From Stemphylium vesicarium (Eukaryota; Ascomycota; Dothideomycetes; Pleosporales; Pleosporaceae): a DNA stretch of 64,000 nt. Below, piece by piece: positions 1-10,799 of the stretch. Within the stretch, counting starts at the first letter, position 1. Each line of letters begins with the position of its first letter. Both the position numbers and the translations under genes were made by a program. Where the stretch lies: positions 1-64,000 of the forward strand of contig QXCR01000036.1 in assembly GCA_004380135.1 (NCBI GenBank). Direction: 5' to 3'. The notes beneath the pieces were generated by a model. That model saw only the letters and a program-made list of their open reading frames with translations, searched no databases and was not told the origin of the DNA.

Positions 1-900
1 CCCCCCCCCCCCCCCCCCCCCTCTCTCTCTTCCTTCTCATACGTCCTGTTTCACCCTGGAACTGCAGGAGAGGTATTTTTCTCTCTAATGAGCACCTAGA
101 AGACTGCATGAAAGATGCGGGAAATTGGCCCCAAAACGGATGTTGCTCTGATATGGTGTGTGAGAGGATGATGGATCGGTATGGACATTTGGTGATGGCG
201 CGGAGAGTTGAGGGGGGTAGAAGGAGTAATCGTGTCTCTGTCACATGACTAGAGCCCGATGTTATGGATAACAGATCCATAGCCCTGCCCCCTATGCAAA
301 CTCCCATCGAATTTCCGCGTACCTTTTCCCCTGTGGCGTTCTGTTTACCCAAGGGTCAACTCTGGTTCACGACACGCGTCCTGCATCCAGACAAATCTTC
401 TCCTTCTGCGAAACCTACGTCGGCTGTTCGAATAGCCTATAACATCGCGCCCAGCATGTTTCAAACGGTTCAGCTTCGTCTAAACGCGTCATCTCATATT
501 CCTTCTTCCACCCACAGCAGAACGCCAATACCCCGCGGCAACGCGCCGCGATCTGCACTAACGCGAAGCATTGATATCAATAAACCCATATTCCTTTTTT
601 CTTTTCCATTCTCACTCTCAAAGTCGTTGTAGATCGTGTGGCGATCACCTTCTCCGCACAGAGATGTGTACCGCAGTCTTTAATGATGGTAGGAGGCAAT
701 GTGATGGCATGGATTGGCGTATCCGTGCGAGGGGCAAAAAGAAAATGAGAAGGAATTGGGGGTTAAAGGTACAGAAGAAGCTGCTTCTAATCGCACAACA
801 CAAGCAGGCACCACAATCACCCACTCCAATTCCTTCCTTTTTCGCTGCGACTCCAATCTTCAACGCGTCTACAGATTACCGACAGCAAACAACAGCAACA
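1..900. other. Non-coding left edge with poly-C/CT tract
   Basis: The window opens with a run of 21 C followed by a short CT dinucleotide repeat. The rest of this stretch is the presumed upstream region of the small secreted-protein gene at 901. Open frames here (for example 264-632) have no recognisable protein character. I see no RNA gene or repeat beyond the opening simple sequence. Confidence 0.5.
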
Positions 901-1292
901 ATGTCTTTCAGCATCAGGAGCCTCGTCGTAATTGGCCTTACACTCTCCCTCCCTGTAATCGCGCTGCCAAACCGCGGCGGTGAATGCTCACTTGGAGAGT
1001 CGCTCAAGATAGGCGGTTCGTCAGCCCCTTCCACACGTCTCCTTCTCCTCCTCTCCTCCATCGATCTTTCTCTTTTCCCTTTCGCTGCCACCTTTCTCGC
1101 CCACGACGAGTAACCCATGCTGACGTACATCATATAGATACCTGTGGCGCACCCCTATCCCCCGAGTGCTCACCCAACGGCATACCATCCAAGAACCCAG
1201 ATGACATGTGCGCTACGTTCCGATCGCTGCATTTCTGCGGCGTGGGGTCAAAGTGCGATTGTGAGACGTTGAAGTGTGTGGCGCAGATGTAG
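901..1292 (+). CDS. Small secreted cysteine-rich protein (effector-like), two exons
   Basis: Exons 901-979 and 1138-1292 give a 77-residue protein. The intron 980-1137 (158 nt) has donor GTGAAT, a CTGAC branch-site match and acceptor ATATAG, and the codon split across it becomes Asp27. Residues 1-21 look like a signal peptide: a basic start (R6), a hydrophobic core and a small residue before a likely cut near PVIA. The mature part is about 55 residues with seven cysteines (positions 28, 36, 50, 59, 65, 67, 73) in a Cys-rich, Gly/Pro/Asp-containing chain, and ends in VAQM. I do not recognise a family. Size, export signal and cysteine content are those of fungal secreted effector or antimicrobial-like proteins, but function is unknown. 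The odd cysteine number leaves one free, or suggests a dimer. It stands alone, with 2 kb of gene-free DNA downstream. Confidence 0.6.
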
Positions 1293-3464
1293 GGTGTGTT
1301 TTTGCTCTGGAGTTGAGGGGCGGGTATAGCGTGAGGATGATGGTGGAACGACTGGGCAGACGAGTTCTTGGGGAGTGATGGTGTATCATTCAGAAGTGTC
1401 AAGGGTGTGGGGGTATTGATAGATGGATCATCACACTCGGGCGGTGATTTGAGATTGGGGAAGAATTCATTGTGCATATTGGAAACAAAAGATTTTGCGC
1501 TTGCCCCCCGATACTTTCGCAGTTTTCGCATATCAACAAGAGAGAAAAAGAATGTGCGAGTAAAAAATACCTGTAAATCGCTACAGCGCAGCAGTGAAAA
1601 GAGACAGCACGGAGAACATTGCAAGGCAGTATCACCCCCATGATTTTGCGCCATAATTAACCTCCACCAACACGACATACCACATTGTCCACCATCCTCA
1701 TGAACTCACGTGACCCTCTCACCTCAAGCACGCATCTATGTCCCCATCAAGCATACAAAGCGAGCATCGCGTCATCCCACGTGGCCTAGCGTAAGATAAG
1801 CAAGCAGTCAAGCGGCCCCAACGACATGGTAAAAAGGCCCCGATATGATGTTCGCCCTGGATATGTACGTCAGACGCCATTTGCGGAATCAGCGTGAAGG
1901 GCTGACGAGCCAGGGCGGCTGCGTCTCTTCGTGGTGTGCGTATGCATATTGCCCCAGATGATGCATGTCAGAGAGTGGTTGCCGGATTTAGAGTTATCTT
2001 CGGGTGCCCGAGATATTTGGCAGCATGGTTATCTGGTATGGTGGTGTGGTGTTAGGATACGCCCTATTAGGTTTAGAATATTGTTTCCATTGGTGGCTGG
2101 CTATGAGCATGATGGGAACACCCTTCAATGGCAAGCTTCAGACGTCAGCGCGATATACTTGGTGTGTTGCTGGAAACCCTGAAACGCATGCGCAGCGAGC
2201 ATGTGGCACAGTAAATACCCTCGTGGAAGCAGCCTGTCGGTACGGATGGCAGCTTACAACATCTAGACCGCGGACTCGCTTGAGACTCGCTTGCAGTGAG
2301 AGACCTAGAATCTGGACATATGACTTCGCAGTAGGTATTGGTCGCCTGAACATCTTGTGTGACGCGGGTCCTCGGGGTCGGAACGTCTGCCTGCCTTGAT
2401 CATCTGCCAGGGCCCATTACTCCCCCAGTCGTTCCGCCTCATTCCGATTGACAAGCGCGTATGTTATCATAACAGCTTGTTAGATAAGCTCAGCTGATGT
2501 CTTCTTCTCGTTGGGGAACGCGGGCGTCGTAGTTCCTTGGCAAGAATTAGGCAGTCGTAAGGACCGGGGCCGGGCATGGCTGCGCCTTAGAGTGTGGCGA
2601 AGTTCACATACCGCAGCGCCAACCCACTAACCAGAACTCAGGCAAAACTTTTGGAAGGATTTATATGCGTGGAGGCGGAGTTTAGTGTGTTACAGATACA
2701 TTAGGTTGGATATGATGCATTGACTGCGGAATGAAATGGGGAATCTCAAAAGAAAATGTAGAAGATGAAAGAAATCAAGGCCGCCAGTGAGCCTTGTTGG
2801 TGGAAGGATAAGGAATGAGGAGTGACTGCCGATCTCTGCGCCCCATCTAATGCAAGCCTACTACATGGGTGAATGCTGAGGAATCTCGTACAAAGTTCCG
2901 ACTCTTCAAAGTGACAAGGGAAAAATGACGCCTTGGAAAGGAGCGATAAATAGAACGGAAGATTGGGAGGTGAGCATTGACAAGCTCAAGAATAGTAACG
3001 AAACGCCATGGTGATGCAAAGTCGACCGTCCTTAGCGTGATACGCGTCCGTGGCCAAGTCGTATGCCTAGACCCACCACCTGATCGCTGATACCGTATGA
3101 CTTAATCCTGTAAGTCGTGGCTGCCTAGTTGATAGAGTCGATGATAGAATTGAAGGAACCGCGAACGCCGCCTGCCCGGGGTATGATGCGTATAGAACAA
3201 AATGTGAAGCCGTCTCAGTCAACGCCCGATAGAATACCAAATATTGTGAAAAATCTAAAGCGAAAAATGGGGTCGCGAGAGAAGGCAAACTGCAAGAGGC
3301 GAGTCTGACAGCGAGTGGTGTGGAGGACTGGTGGTGCAACTCCCGATCTGGTTAGTCCGCAATGGATCATGCGGACATTGGCTGATCACCCGACGCAAGT
3401 CCAGACCCACCAGGCGTAGGAGGATCCGCGACTCTGCAGACCCTCTCGCTGAGAATTGCCTTCT
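1293..3464. other. Intergenic region, no gene seen
   Basis: 2.2 kb between the secreted-protein gene and the 3' end of the MedA-like gene. Open frames (1130-1678 minus, 2004-2399 plus, 3067-3339 minus) lack domain character or a plausible exon partner. I see no repeat or RNA gene. The right end presumably holds the 3' UTR of the MedA-like gene. Confidence 0.5.
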
Positions 3465-5734
3465 CTACACCCTCGTTGTGCCCTCACCGTATTGATGGTA
3501 GGTACTGTTTGCCGACAAATGATTGAGCTCGGGCGTCGCGTTGGGTCGCGGCATTTGCAGGGAATGCGCGATAGGCGGCACCTCCGTCGCAGTGGAAGTA
3601 TTGAGATACCCATAGTCCCATGGCCCACGCGCTCCATGTGCGATGTTTGATGGGTATTGCGACATTTGGTGAGTGGAAGGGCCCCACTGGGTCATGCTTT
3701 GCCCCGAAGGCGTCCTCTGAGCAACCGCCATGCCATGTCCTGCTGACCCGTCGAGGCCTCCTGCCATCTTCAGGTGCGGAGATAGACTGGATGATGCCAT
3801 GTGGGGGGTGTATGCGGTTGACGCAATCGATGCAGCCCCCGAGTGTGGCGATACGTTCCGGTGGGTATCCATCGTTGCCTGCGAGACGGCGCTTGGGGTA
3901 TAGGTTGATGTTGAGGCAATGGGGAGCGATCCGATGCCAGCCGTCGAAGAGTAACTGGCAGACTGAGCATCGTTAGCTTCATGCTGTGCAGCGTATTGGA
4001 GGAAGACATACATATTTGCTGATGATCTTCTTTAGCGCGTGCGAAAGAATCTTCCACGGAAACACCTTCACGTCTTTCTCGATGTTGCGCGGTTTTGGAT
4101 TGGGAAAGCCCATGATGACCTTGAAGAACTCCTCACTGTCTTGCTTTGCCTTGGAAACGGTAAGAGGCCGAAAGCCTTCGAGGTTGCGACGAATGCGATT
4201 CTTCTCTTCGACCGTAAAGCGAACATTCACAAGCTGCTCGAGCAGATATATCGTATCTACGCTTGTGATGAAATATTCATCCTTCTCTTCCCACCAGATA
4301 CAGCTCACGCAAATGCTACGGGCCGGTCGAGCCTCCGGAGTGACGGGCGCGAAAGAGGTGGTGATGGTACTGCCGTGCTGCGACCTCTTAAACTCGACAA
4401 GCCGTCGCTTAGCATCCATTTCTTCCGGAGTCCAGTCGTCGCTCATCTTATCGAGATCTCCGTCGATCTTCAGAATGGCCTTGGACTGATACATGGAATA
4501 TGGGTTGAAGGGTTGTGCAGAGGAGTTGCTATTGCCTGTCTGTGCAAGGTGTGTTGCCCGGACCAGTACTGGCGCTGAGATTGCGGAAGGCGAAGGAAGT
4601 ACTGGGGCTGTGGTGGATACACTGGGTCGACCCCCTTGTGCAGCAGAGGTGTAAGAGCCATATGAGTGTAGGTTTGGGGACATTTGCGGGAGTTTGTAAT
4701 TGCCTGAGCCTATATTCATGCCTGACGGCACCGCATAAAGACCCTTCTGCGAGAATTCCGAGTTGTAGGCTGCTTGTTTCGATGGATCGTATCCGCTATT
4801 CTGATCATACGTATTGGGAAGCGTAGGATGACTCGGGATTGGCGAAACCTGCACCCCAGAGTAGGCTCCAGACATGCCATGGGGTTTTGCGAATCGAGGG
4901 AGTTTTCCTTGCTTCCCATTATTGTTGTTTGAGTAGTCCTGGGCGTCGCTGTACTCGGTAGAATATTTTCGCTTTCTTGCAAAACCAGACGAGGAGGATT
5001 GGTACGCAAGGTTTGGGGACATGTCGGTATACGTGAATTTTCCCGCGTCAGTCTGGAAGCGCGGGCGGCGCATCTTATCTTCAACCTGAAGCTTCAGCAT
5101 CATTGTAGGATCCCAAGAATTGGTGAGCGGAAATGGTGGCACCTCAACGTTGAGGACATAGTTGTACCACTGATCGTGGTCGTCGTAGTCGACTTTTTGA
5201 AGTGCGCCGACGCACTTCTCGTCACCAAACATGAGTATGAAGGCGCAGTGATTCGCTTCGAGGTCGTAATTCGTCCGAAGTTGCAGCGTTACCGTAGATC
5301 CAGCAGTGCCTTGCGCAGGAGTAATCTGTTCGGTGATTTCCGCTTCAGTAGCCGTCAGTGAAGCGGGATGACGAACTCCTGCATCGATAAATGATGGATC
5401 GAGTCGGTGGTTGGTTGCCGCGCGTGACTCGTAGTTGGAGCTAGGCAGGTAGGGCATGTCTGCACTCGAAGGCTCATGGGTCAGTCGCGCGGGCACATCT
5501 GTGTATTGCGAGTTGAATGCAGGCTGTGCAATGCCTGGGAAGTTTGCAACCTGATTTGATCTGGTGCCTTCGGCATCTGAATGGAGGTGGTCAGTCAAAC
5601 GTGCTAATCGTTCTCACGTGGGTCAGAGGCGGGTCCATCCGACCCAACTTTGGCAGGTGCCCTTCCACATCCGTCAGATGAGCCACAAATCACTCACCAT
5701 ACACATATTGATGGTTTTTTATGTATCCTGACAT
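3465..5734 (-). CDS. medA: MedA/Acon-3-family developmental regulator
   Basis: Three exons on the minus strand (5734-5698, 5576-4012, 3962-3465) encode 699 residues. Introns are 5577-5697 (GTGAGT...CAG) and 3963-4011 (GTATGT...CAG). The first exon gives only 12 codons plus one base (MSGYIKNHQYVY) and joins in frame to AEGTRSNQ; the longer open frame beginning near 5598 has no ATG. The conserved C-terminal block, from DDWTPEEMDAKRRLVEFKR through FTVEEKNRIRRNLEGFRPLT to NIEKDVKVFPWKILSHALKK, is the signature of Aspergillus MedA / Neurospora Acon-3 / Fusarium Ren1. An N-terminal Ig-like region (about residues 60-160, ITEQITPAQGTAGSTVTLQL) precedes it. The tail is low-complexity, rich in Ser, Thr, Pro and His. 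Family members are nuclear regulators of conidiophore development, adhesion and virulence traits. About 5 kb without genes lies upstream, consistent with a long leader or promoter. Confidence 0.9.
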
Positions 5735-8700
5735 GGACGATGATTCTGTACTTCTCGCAGCGTGAACAGCCTGAGCCCCACCTCCAAGTCCTGCGCTGCG
5801 CGATAATGTGAAGCCCTTGTCGGTGTCCACAGAACGAGTCCTGCAGGAACTATCAGGCGGAAGCTGTATGCGTATTAGTCGGCAGCCTAGTGTGGGGGTT
5901 GAGATGCAGGCAGCAGAAGAGAGGTCAGGACGTAAAGTCCTGCCGCAATCTCAGTTGTCGCCGACTGTGAGCCACGCACCTGATAGTACAACAGTGTCGA
6001 AACAGACTGGATGGTTCCCCAAGGTAATTTTGGGCAAGTTCCCGTGGTTCAATACTGGCCCACTGCCAGAGCCTCTCAGATTGCAATCTGCGTTCTTGCC
6101 GATGTTCCGCAGACAATGGGTTTCTGATAGTAACAAGTGTTGCGCTTATTGCACTCAGCAGGGTACCGTGACTGTGACGTAAGGTAGATTTGGAGACAAT
6201 TTGGGCAGGCCTTGTGACCGGCGAAGTCGACAAAAGTAGCCTACTCAGAGACAAACGATTAGGGGATCCAGGAGTTCGATTCATACGGGAGTTAGAGCGA
6301 CTTTGAGTGCCAGGCTCAAACGCTGTGAGTCCAGCTCTTCGCCTGCTGCAGCTCAGACAATGACACGTCCCTGTCGGCGAAACAGGGAACAGAAAGTGTC
6401 ACTTTAGTAGGGACAGAAACTAATCCAGAGCAGAAGCCAGGTGCTAAGATGATTGTGAGTGACTTGGTACAAGATGTCGCACATTGCGACCCGCGTTTCA
6501 ACGTGACTGACGGCTCAACTTACATAGAAGACAAAGGAGCAGAAACATGGACCAAAGGCTGACCAATATGCATGAGGCTCGGCAGCCTTGCCGTGCGGGT
6601 AGTCAAGGGAGCTGCAGAACTATAAAGCTTTGACCGTGAAGGGAAGCGGCAGTTAATACTAGGCAATAACGATGTACGGGAGAGGCGATAGAGTGGCCCA
6701 AGGCAACGGAAGATGATGGGATTGGCCCAGCTCAGATGGCAGAGCATAGACACAGCTGCAGGGAAGTGCGAACGAGCACAGTGAGCTTTGGGGAGTTCTG
6801 ATGATTCCTGGTGCTTACCGATCCCGTCAACCTGGTAGACTAGCTGGCCAGTCGATGGTGAGGCACGCCCTCTGTGAGGCTAGTATTCTGGCCGTTGAGC
6901 ACCACGTCGCGCAAGGCCTGACAGCTCCAGGATGGTATACGAGGATCCAAACGGCAGAAGGGAGCGGGCGGCTAGAATCCGTGCGCTGAGGCTCTGGTGG
7001 TGGCCTTAGTTGGCGCAGCACAAGGGAGTGGTAGTAAGCTTAGCTCCACGGCTGCCTGTCAGTGGTGGAGATGGTCAGCCAGTGATGACAGGGCCGGGCG
7101 AGCCGATTGAGACAGCTCTGGCATGCAGTTTGCAGAAGTGCCAGTGCTTCAATGCTAGGAAATAGTGAGGGCCTGACAGCTATCTGAGGCTTGAAGCGGG
7201 ATTCTGAGACGTCTGCAATGGTAGGATGTGCGGATGCGGAGGGTCTGGGCCAAAGCGTCGAGACACAGTCGGCGGGGCGTCGGGTGTGGGGGAGATTGTG
7301 ATTGTGGTGAAGTGCAAACGACAAGTGCAAAGGCGAGCAGTTGGGTGGTATGAGAGGGGGGTGCAGGAGCTAGATGGACATGGCGAGGTTGACGCATGAG
7401 GTGGGCGTAGCAACAGCATTGCGGGTGCCCAGCGCGGCGGTGACCTTGACGATGATATACATGCGGCCCAGCACTTGAGTGAGCATCAGCGCCCAGTTTG
7501 GGGCCCTCTGATGCCGACAGCTGTCAGGGCGAGCCATGAGCCTGTAGGCCGGGAGATGGGCGCCAGGGCCTTGCGGCCACTGACTGGTCGCGATGACGGC
7601 AGATAGCTGTTTATGGCGGCCAATGCCCGGCAATGCTCAGCATGGCCCCATCTGAGCTTTTTCGTGAGGGCAGACTTGCAGCTCTGGAGAGCATGTGTAG
7701 GAGTGTGGTGAGCGCTGGGCTCCGCAGCCCGTGGTCTAGCGAAGACGCAGCATCTATTTCTGGTGTGGCTTGCAGAAGCCTAATCCGCACCATCCCTGTC
7801 CATTCTGCGCATCGCCAAAAAGCCACGCAGGCCAGCCTCCAGCCTCCTCCAGGCACCGCGCGACGCTGGCGATGCAACGGCAAAGGGAGTCGACTTGTCC
7901 CACCCCGGCGCTTTCCTTGTGCCCGTCGTCGTCGATACCTTCACGCCGGCATCGCCTCGAGCGCATGACTTGACCGCGCCTTCCTCGCTGCCCGTCGTTC
8001 CTGCCTCGGCCGGCGCGTCGTCGTCTGTTTGCATCCCGCCGCCTCGGGAACGAAGCAACGACACCCGCCCGCCGCTCCTTCCGCGAGATGAGGCTTACTC
8101 CACCATGGCCCTCCTGGACGCTCCTTTCACGCTGACATGCCAAGCCTTTGTCGCAGCTCTCTTCACCCGTCGCTTTCTCTCGCTACCCTGTCTGCCATTG
8201 GTCACCACCAACCACCCACTCCTCTGCCCGCTCGCGGCCTTGGCCAGTGCCATATCAACCTCAGCAGAGCAGGATCGGCGAGGCCTCTACATATTCTTAG
8301 AAAGCTGATGCCGTATTACCCTTTGCTCTTGACCGCAATTGGACCTTAGCGGCCTTTCGGTGGCTGTGTGTAAGCCGCCCATGCCAGAAGCAGAGCATTA
8401 GCATCCCCCGCTCTGCCACCATAATACTTCCCCTTCAAAGAATAAGGGCAATTGACCTTCGTCGTCTGTCATGCTGTTCTGCAGGGGACCGCGCTCACTG
8501 CCTCAAGGCTCCGAGGACACCGGGTCCCTGCCTTGCCCAGTCATGACATGTGAATCACCAACGAGCGTAGCCATCTGACGATAACATCACCCTCTCCATT
8601 CTTACTCTCCTAATGTCGGCATGCCCGCAGCCTTGAGCGCCTGCTCTTCCGTCCTTACCGCATTTACCGTGCACGAGAATGGCAAATGGAAAAACATCGC

Positions 8701-10799
8701 CTCCGCATCCAGCCGCTCACCATGTCGATGACGCCGACAGGCCGGCCTCACTCCGATGATTTGTCCCCGAGCCTTGGAAGCAGAGAAGAATGCAGTGCGT
8801 CTGAAAATAACACCGTGACTGTTCTCGACTAGGAAGCGAGCTCCCGACCTCCTTTCCTTCGCAGCTTGGCCACCACAGTCGTGACTTCCGGAAAGGGTTC
8901 CAGCAATACGCACATTTCAACGCGGTGCGTTTGCCCTCCCTATGGCGTAAAGGCCACTCTATCTGGTGCGCCCAGCCCATAGCGCCTCCCTCTACGCCAA
9001 AGGATGACTACAGTCGCCCCTAAGCAATCCGAGAGTGCAACTCTAACCCTTCCAAGTACAAGTAAACACGGCGTGGCTTGACCATCTCGTTACAGCTGGG
9101 ATATTTCTCCCTACGAGCATGTCTGCCACAGTGCCGGGCCATTGCTTCCGCCATCTGAAACGCGCTTCGCGATGCTCGTAGTACATGATGGGGGTTCTGC
9201 AGTCAGCTCTTAGGTAATTGGGAGCCTCATAGCACGAGAGCCACGCTTCATCATCCGACAGGTGCAGAACGGCCCTTTTACCCACCTATCGTCTTTTAAC
9301 AATATGTTGGATGATGAAAAGATGGACGGTGCTTCGTCACGGCCGAAGTCAGCCTGTACGATTTTGCCAACGGGCCTTGTGCTCCTGAAGATCTCGGACC
9401 ATCGACTACTAGCTTGGTACCACAGAATGGACACAGAGACTTTCATCGTCACCTCCACTACGCCATGCGGACTCCCACCTATTGTAGCTAGTCATTGCAG
9501 ACTCTATGGACACATGCCTTGGGTCGGCGTCTGGCACGGTTCTGTCACTGTCGCCCAAATATCTTCAAGTTGCCGGCCTCTTCTTTCGCTGTCCTGTAAC
9601 AAGGGTTCCTGCAGCTGCTGTATGTCCTGAGATCCTTATGTCGGATTCCTAATGAAGCAAACGCGTTCGGTTGATGCGATGGGGAAACCAGTGTATCGAT
9701 GCAGATATGGTTAGACACAGGGTCGGTACCGAGACAATGTAAGGTTCATGCATCAGTCTCAAAGAAGCACGACTAGCACGCCGACGATAGGGCTGCTTTG
9801 CATTCCCGACTCTGGTCAAAGTTCGAAAATACGTGGCGGAATCGGCTTGCAACGCAACCCCTCATGAACCTGGTTCCCGGGTCTTTCTTGCATTTCGTTA
9901 CACCAACCCTTGTCCAGTATCGCCACAAGCAAGGGCAAGGATATCCAAATACCCGCAAGTTCGAGAAATAGGCTCGTTGTCAGCCTCGGCCTGCACAGAG
10001 AGCGAAATGCAACCCCACGGGCTGGGAGAAGTACTCTGCAGCACTTGGTCAAGGAATATGATGGCTCGGTTAGAGCCGACAACAACACGAGATTTCGACA
10101 ACAGGTAGTGTAACGCGCGGCCAGATCAGGTAAGACATGGCATGTTCCCACCACCGAGCTTAACGCCATGAATGCATTTTCAGCACGAGACATTTCCTCA
10201 CTTTAATGACCGACGTGCGACATACCCAACGGTTCTGTTTCACACCATCGGTCGCCTGCCCTCGGTTCAAGCGCTCAATGATGTGCATAATTTCCCTGGC
10301 ATACGAGCGCAGCCACTGGTACCATGCTGCGACGTATCTGGCGTCGCGCCGGCACGTGATTGTCACTTGCTCTTGGCAGGGGATCTATACTGCATAATTA
10401 GACTAAATCACCACATACGATCATAGGATCTTGAGAACAAGGCTTCCCGTTCGCTCAGCCCTATTTAAGCAAGATACCGGCGGATTAGTAGTTAGGTGGG
10501 TGACCACTAGCGAATCCCTGCTGTTGTATGTTTTTGGACTATGTTTTTGCCCAGGTAGGCACACACACAAGTCCCGGTGATCGGTCCGGTGTTCTCCAAA
10601 TTTTTTGACATCAAACAAGACTTGACTGAATAAGGAATCAAGATTACTATTTCAAGAGGTCTAAATGTAGTATGATCTGAGAGAGCAGAGCGAGCTCGTC
10701 CAGTCAAGCTATTCACATGCGTTAAGTAAATACGCCACGAAGAAAAGCCAACTGTGATGCACGCTACAATTGATAAGAGCTTCTTGGACATGGAAAAAC
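5735..10799. other. 5 kb gene-free region upstream of the MedA-like gene
   Basis: This lies between the MedA-like start (transcribed leftwards) and the 3' end of the ABC transporter. Many short open frames occur on both strands, the longest about 137 codons, but none has recognisable protein character. MedA-family genes in other moulds are known for very long 5' leaders with upstream ORFs, so the left part is probably transcribed leader and promoter. I see no tRNA, transposase remnant or long repeat. Confidence 0.5.

Noticed and set aside
571..1113. A 180-codon plus-strand frame covering the signal-peptide exon
   Set aside because: The signal peptide starts at the internal ATG 901. The frame's upstream part is low-complexity, and its downstream part is the intron of the two-exon secreted-protein gene.
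7895..8308. A 137-codon Ser/Pro-rich frame in the MedA upstream region
   Set aside because: Compositional; overlapping frames on both strands are just as open because the DNA is C-rich. No homology recognised.
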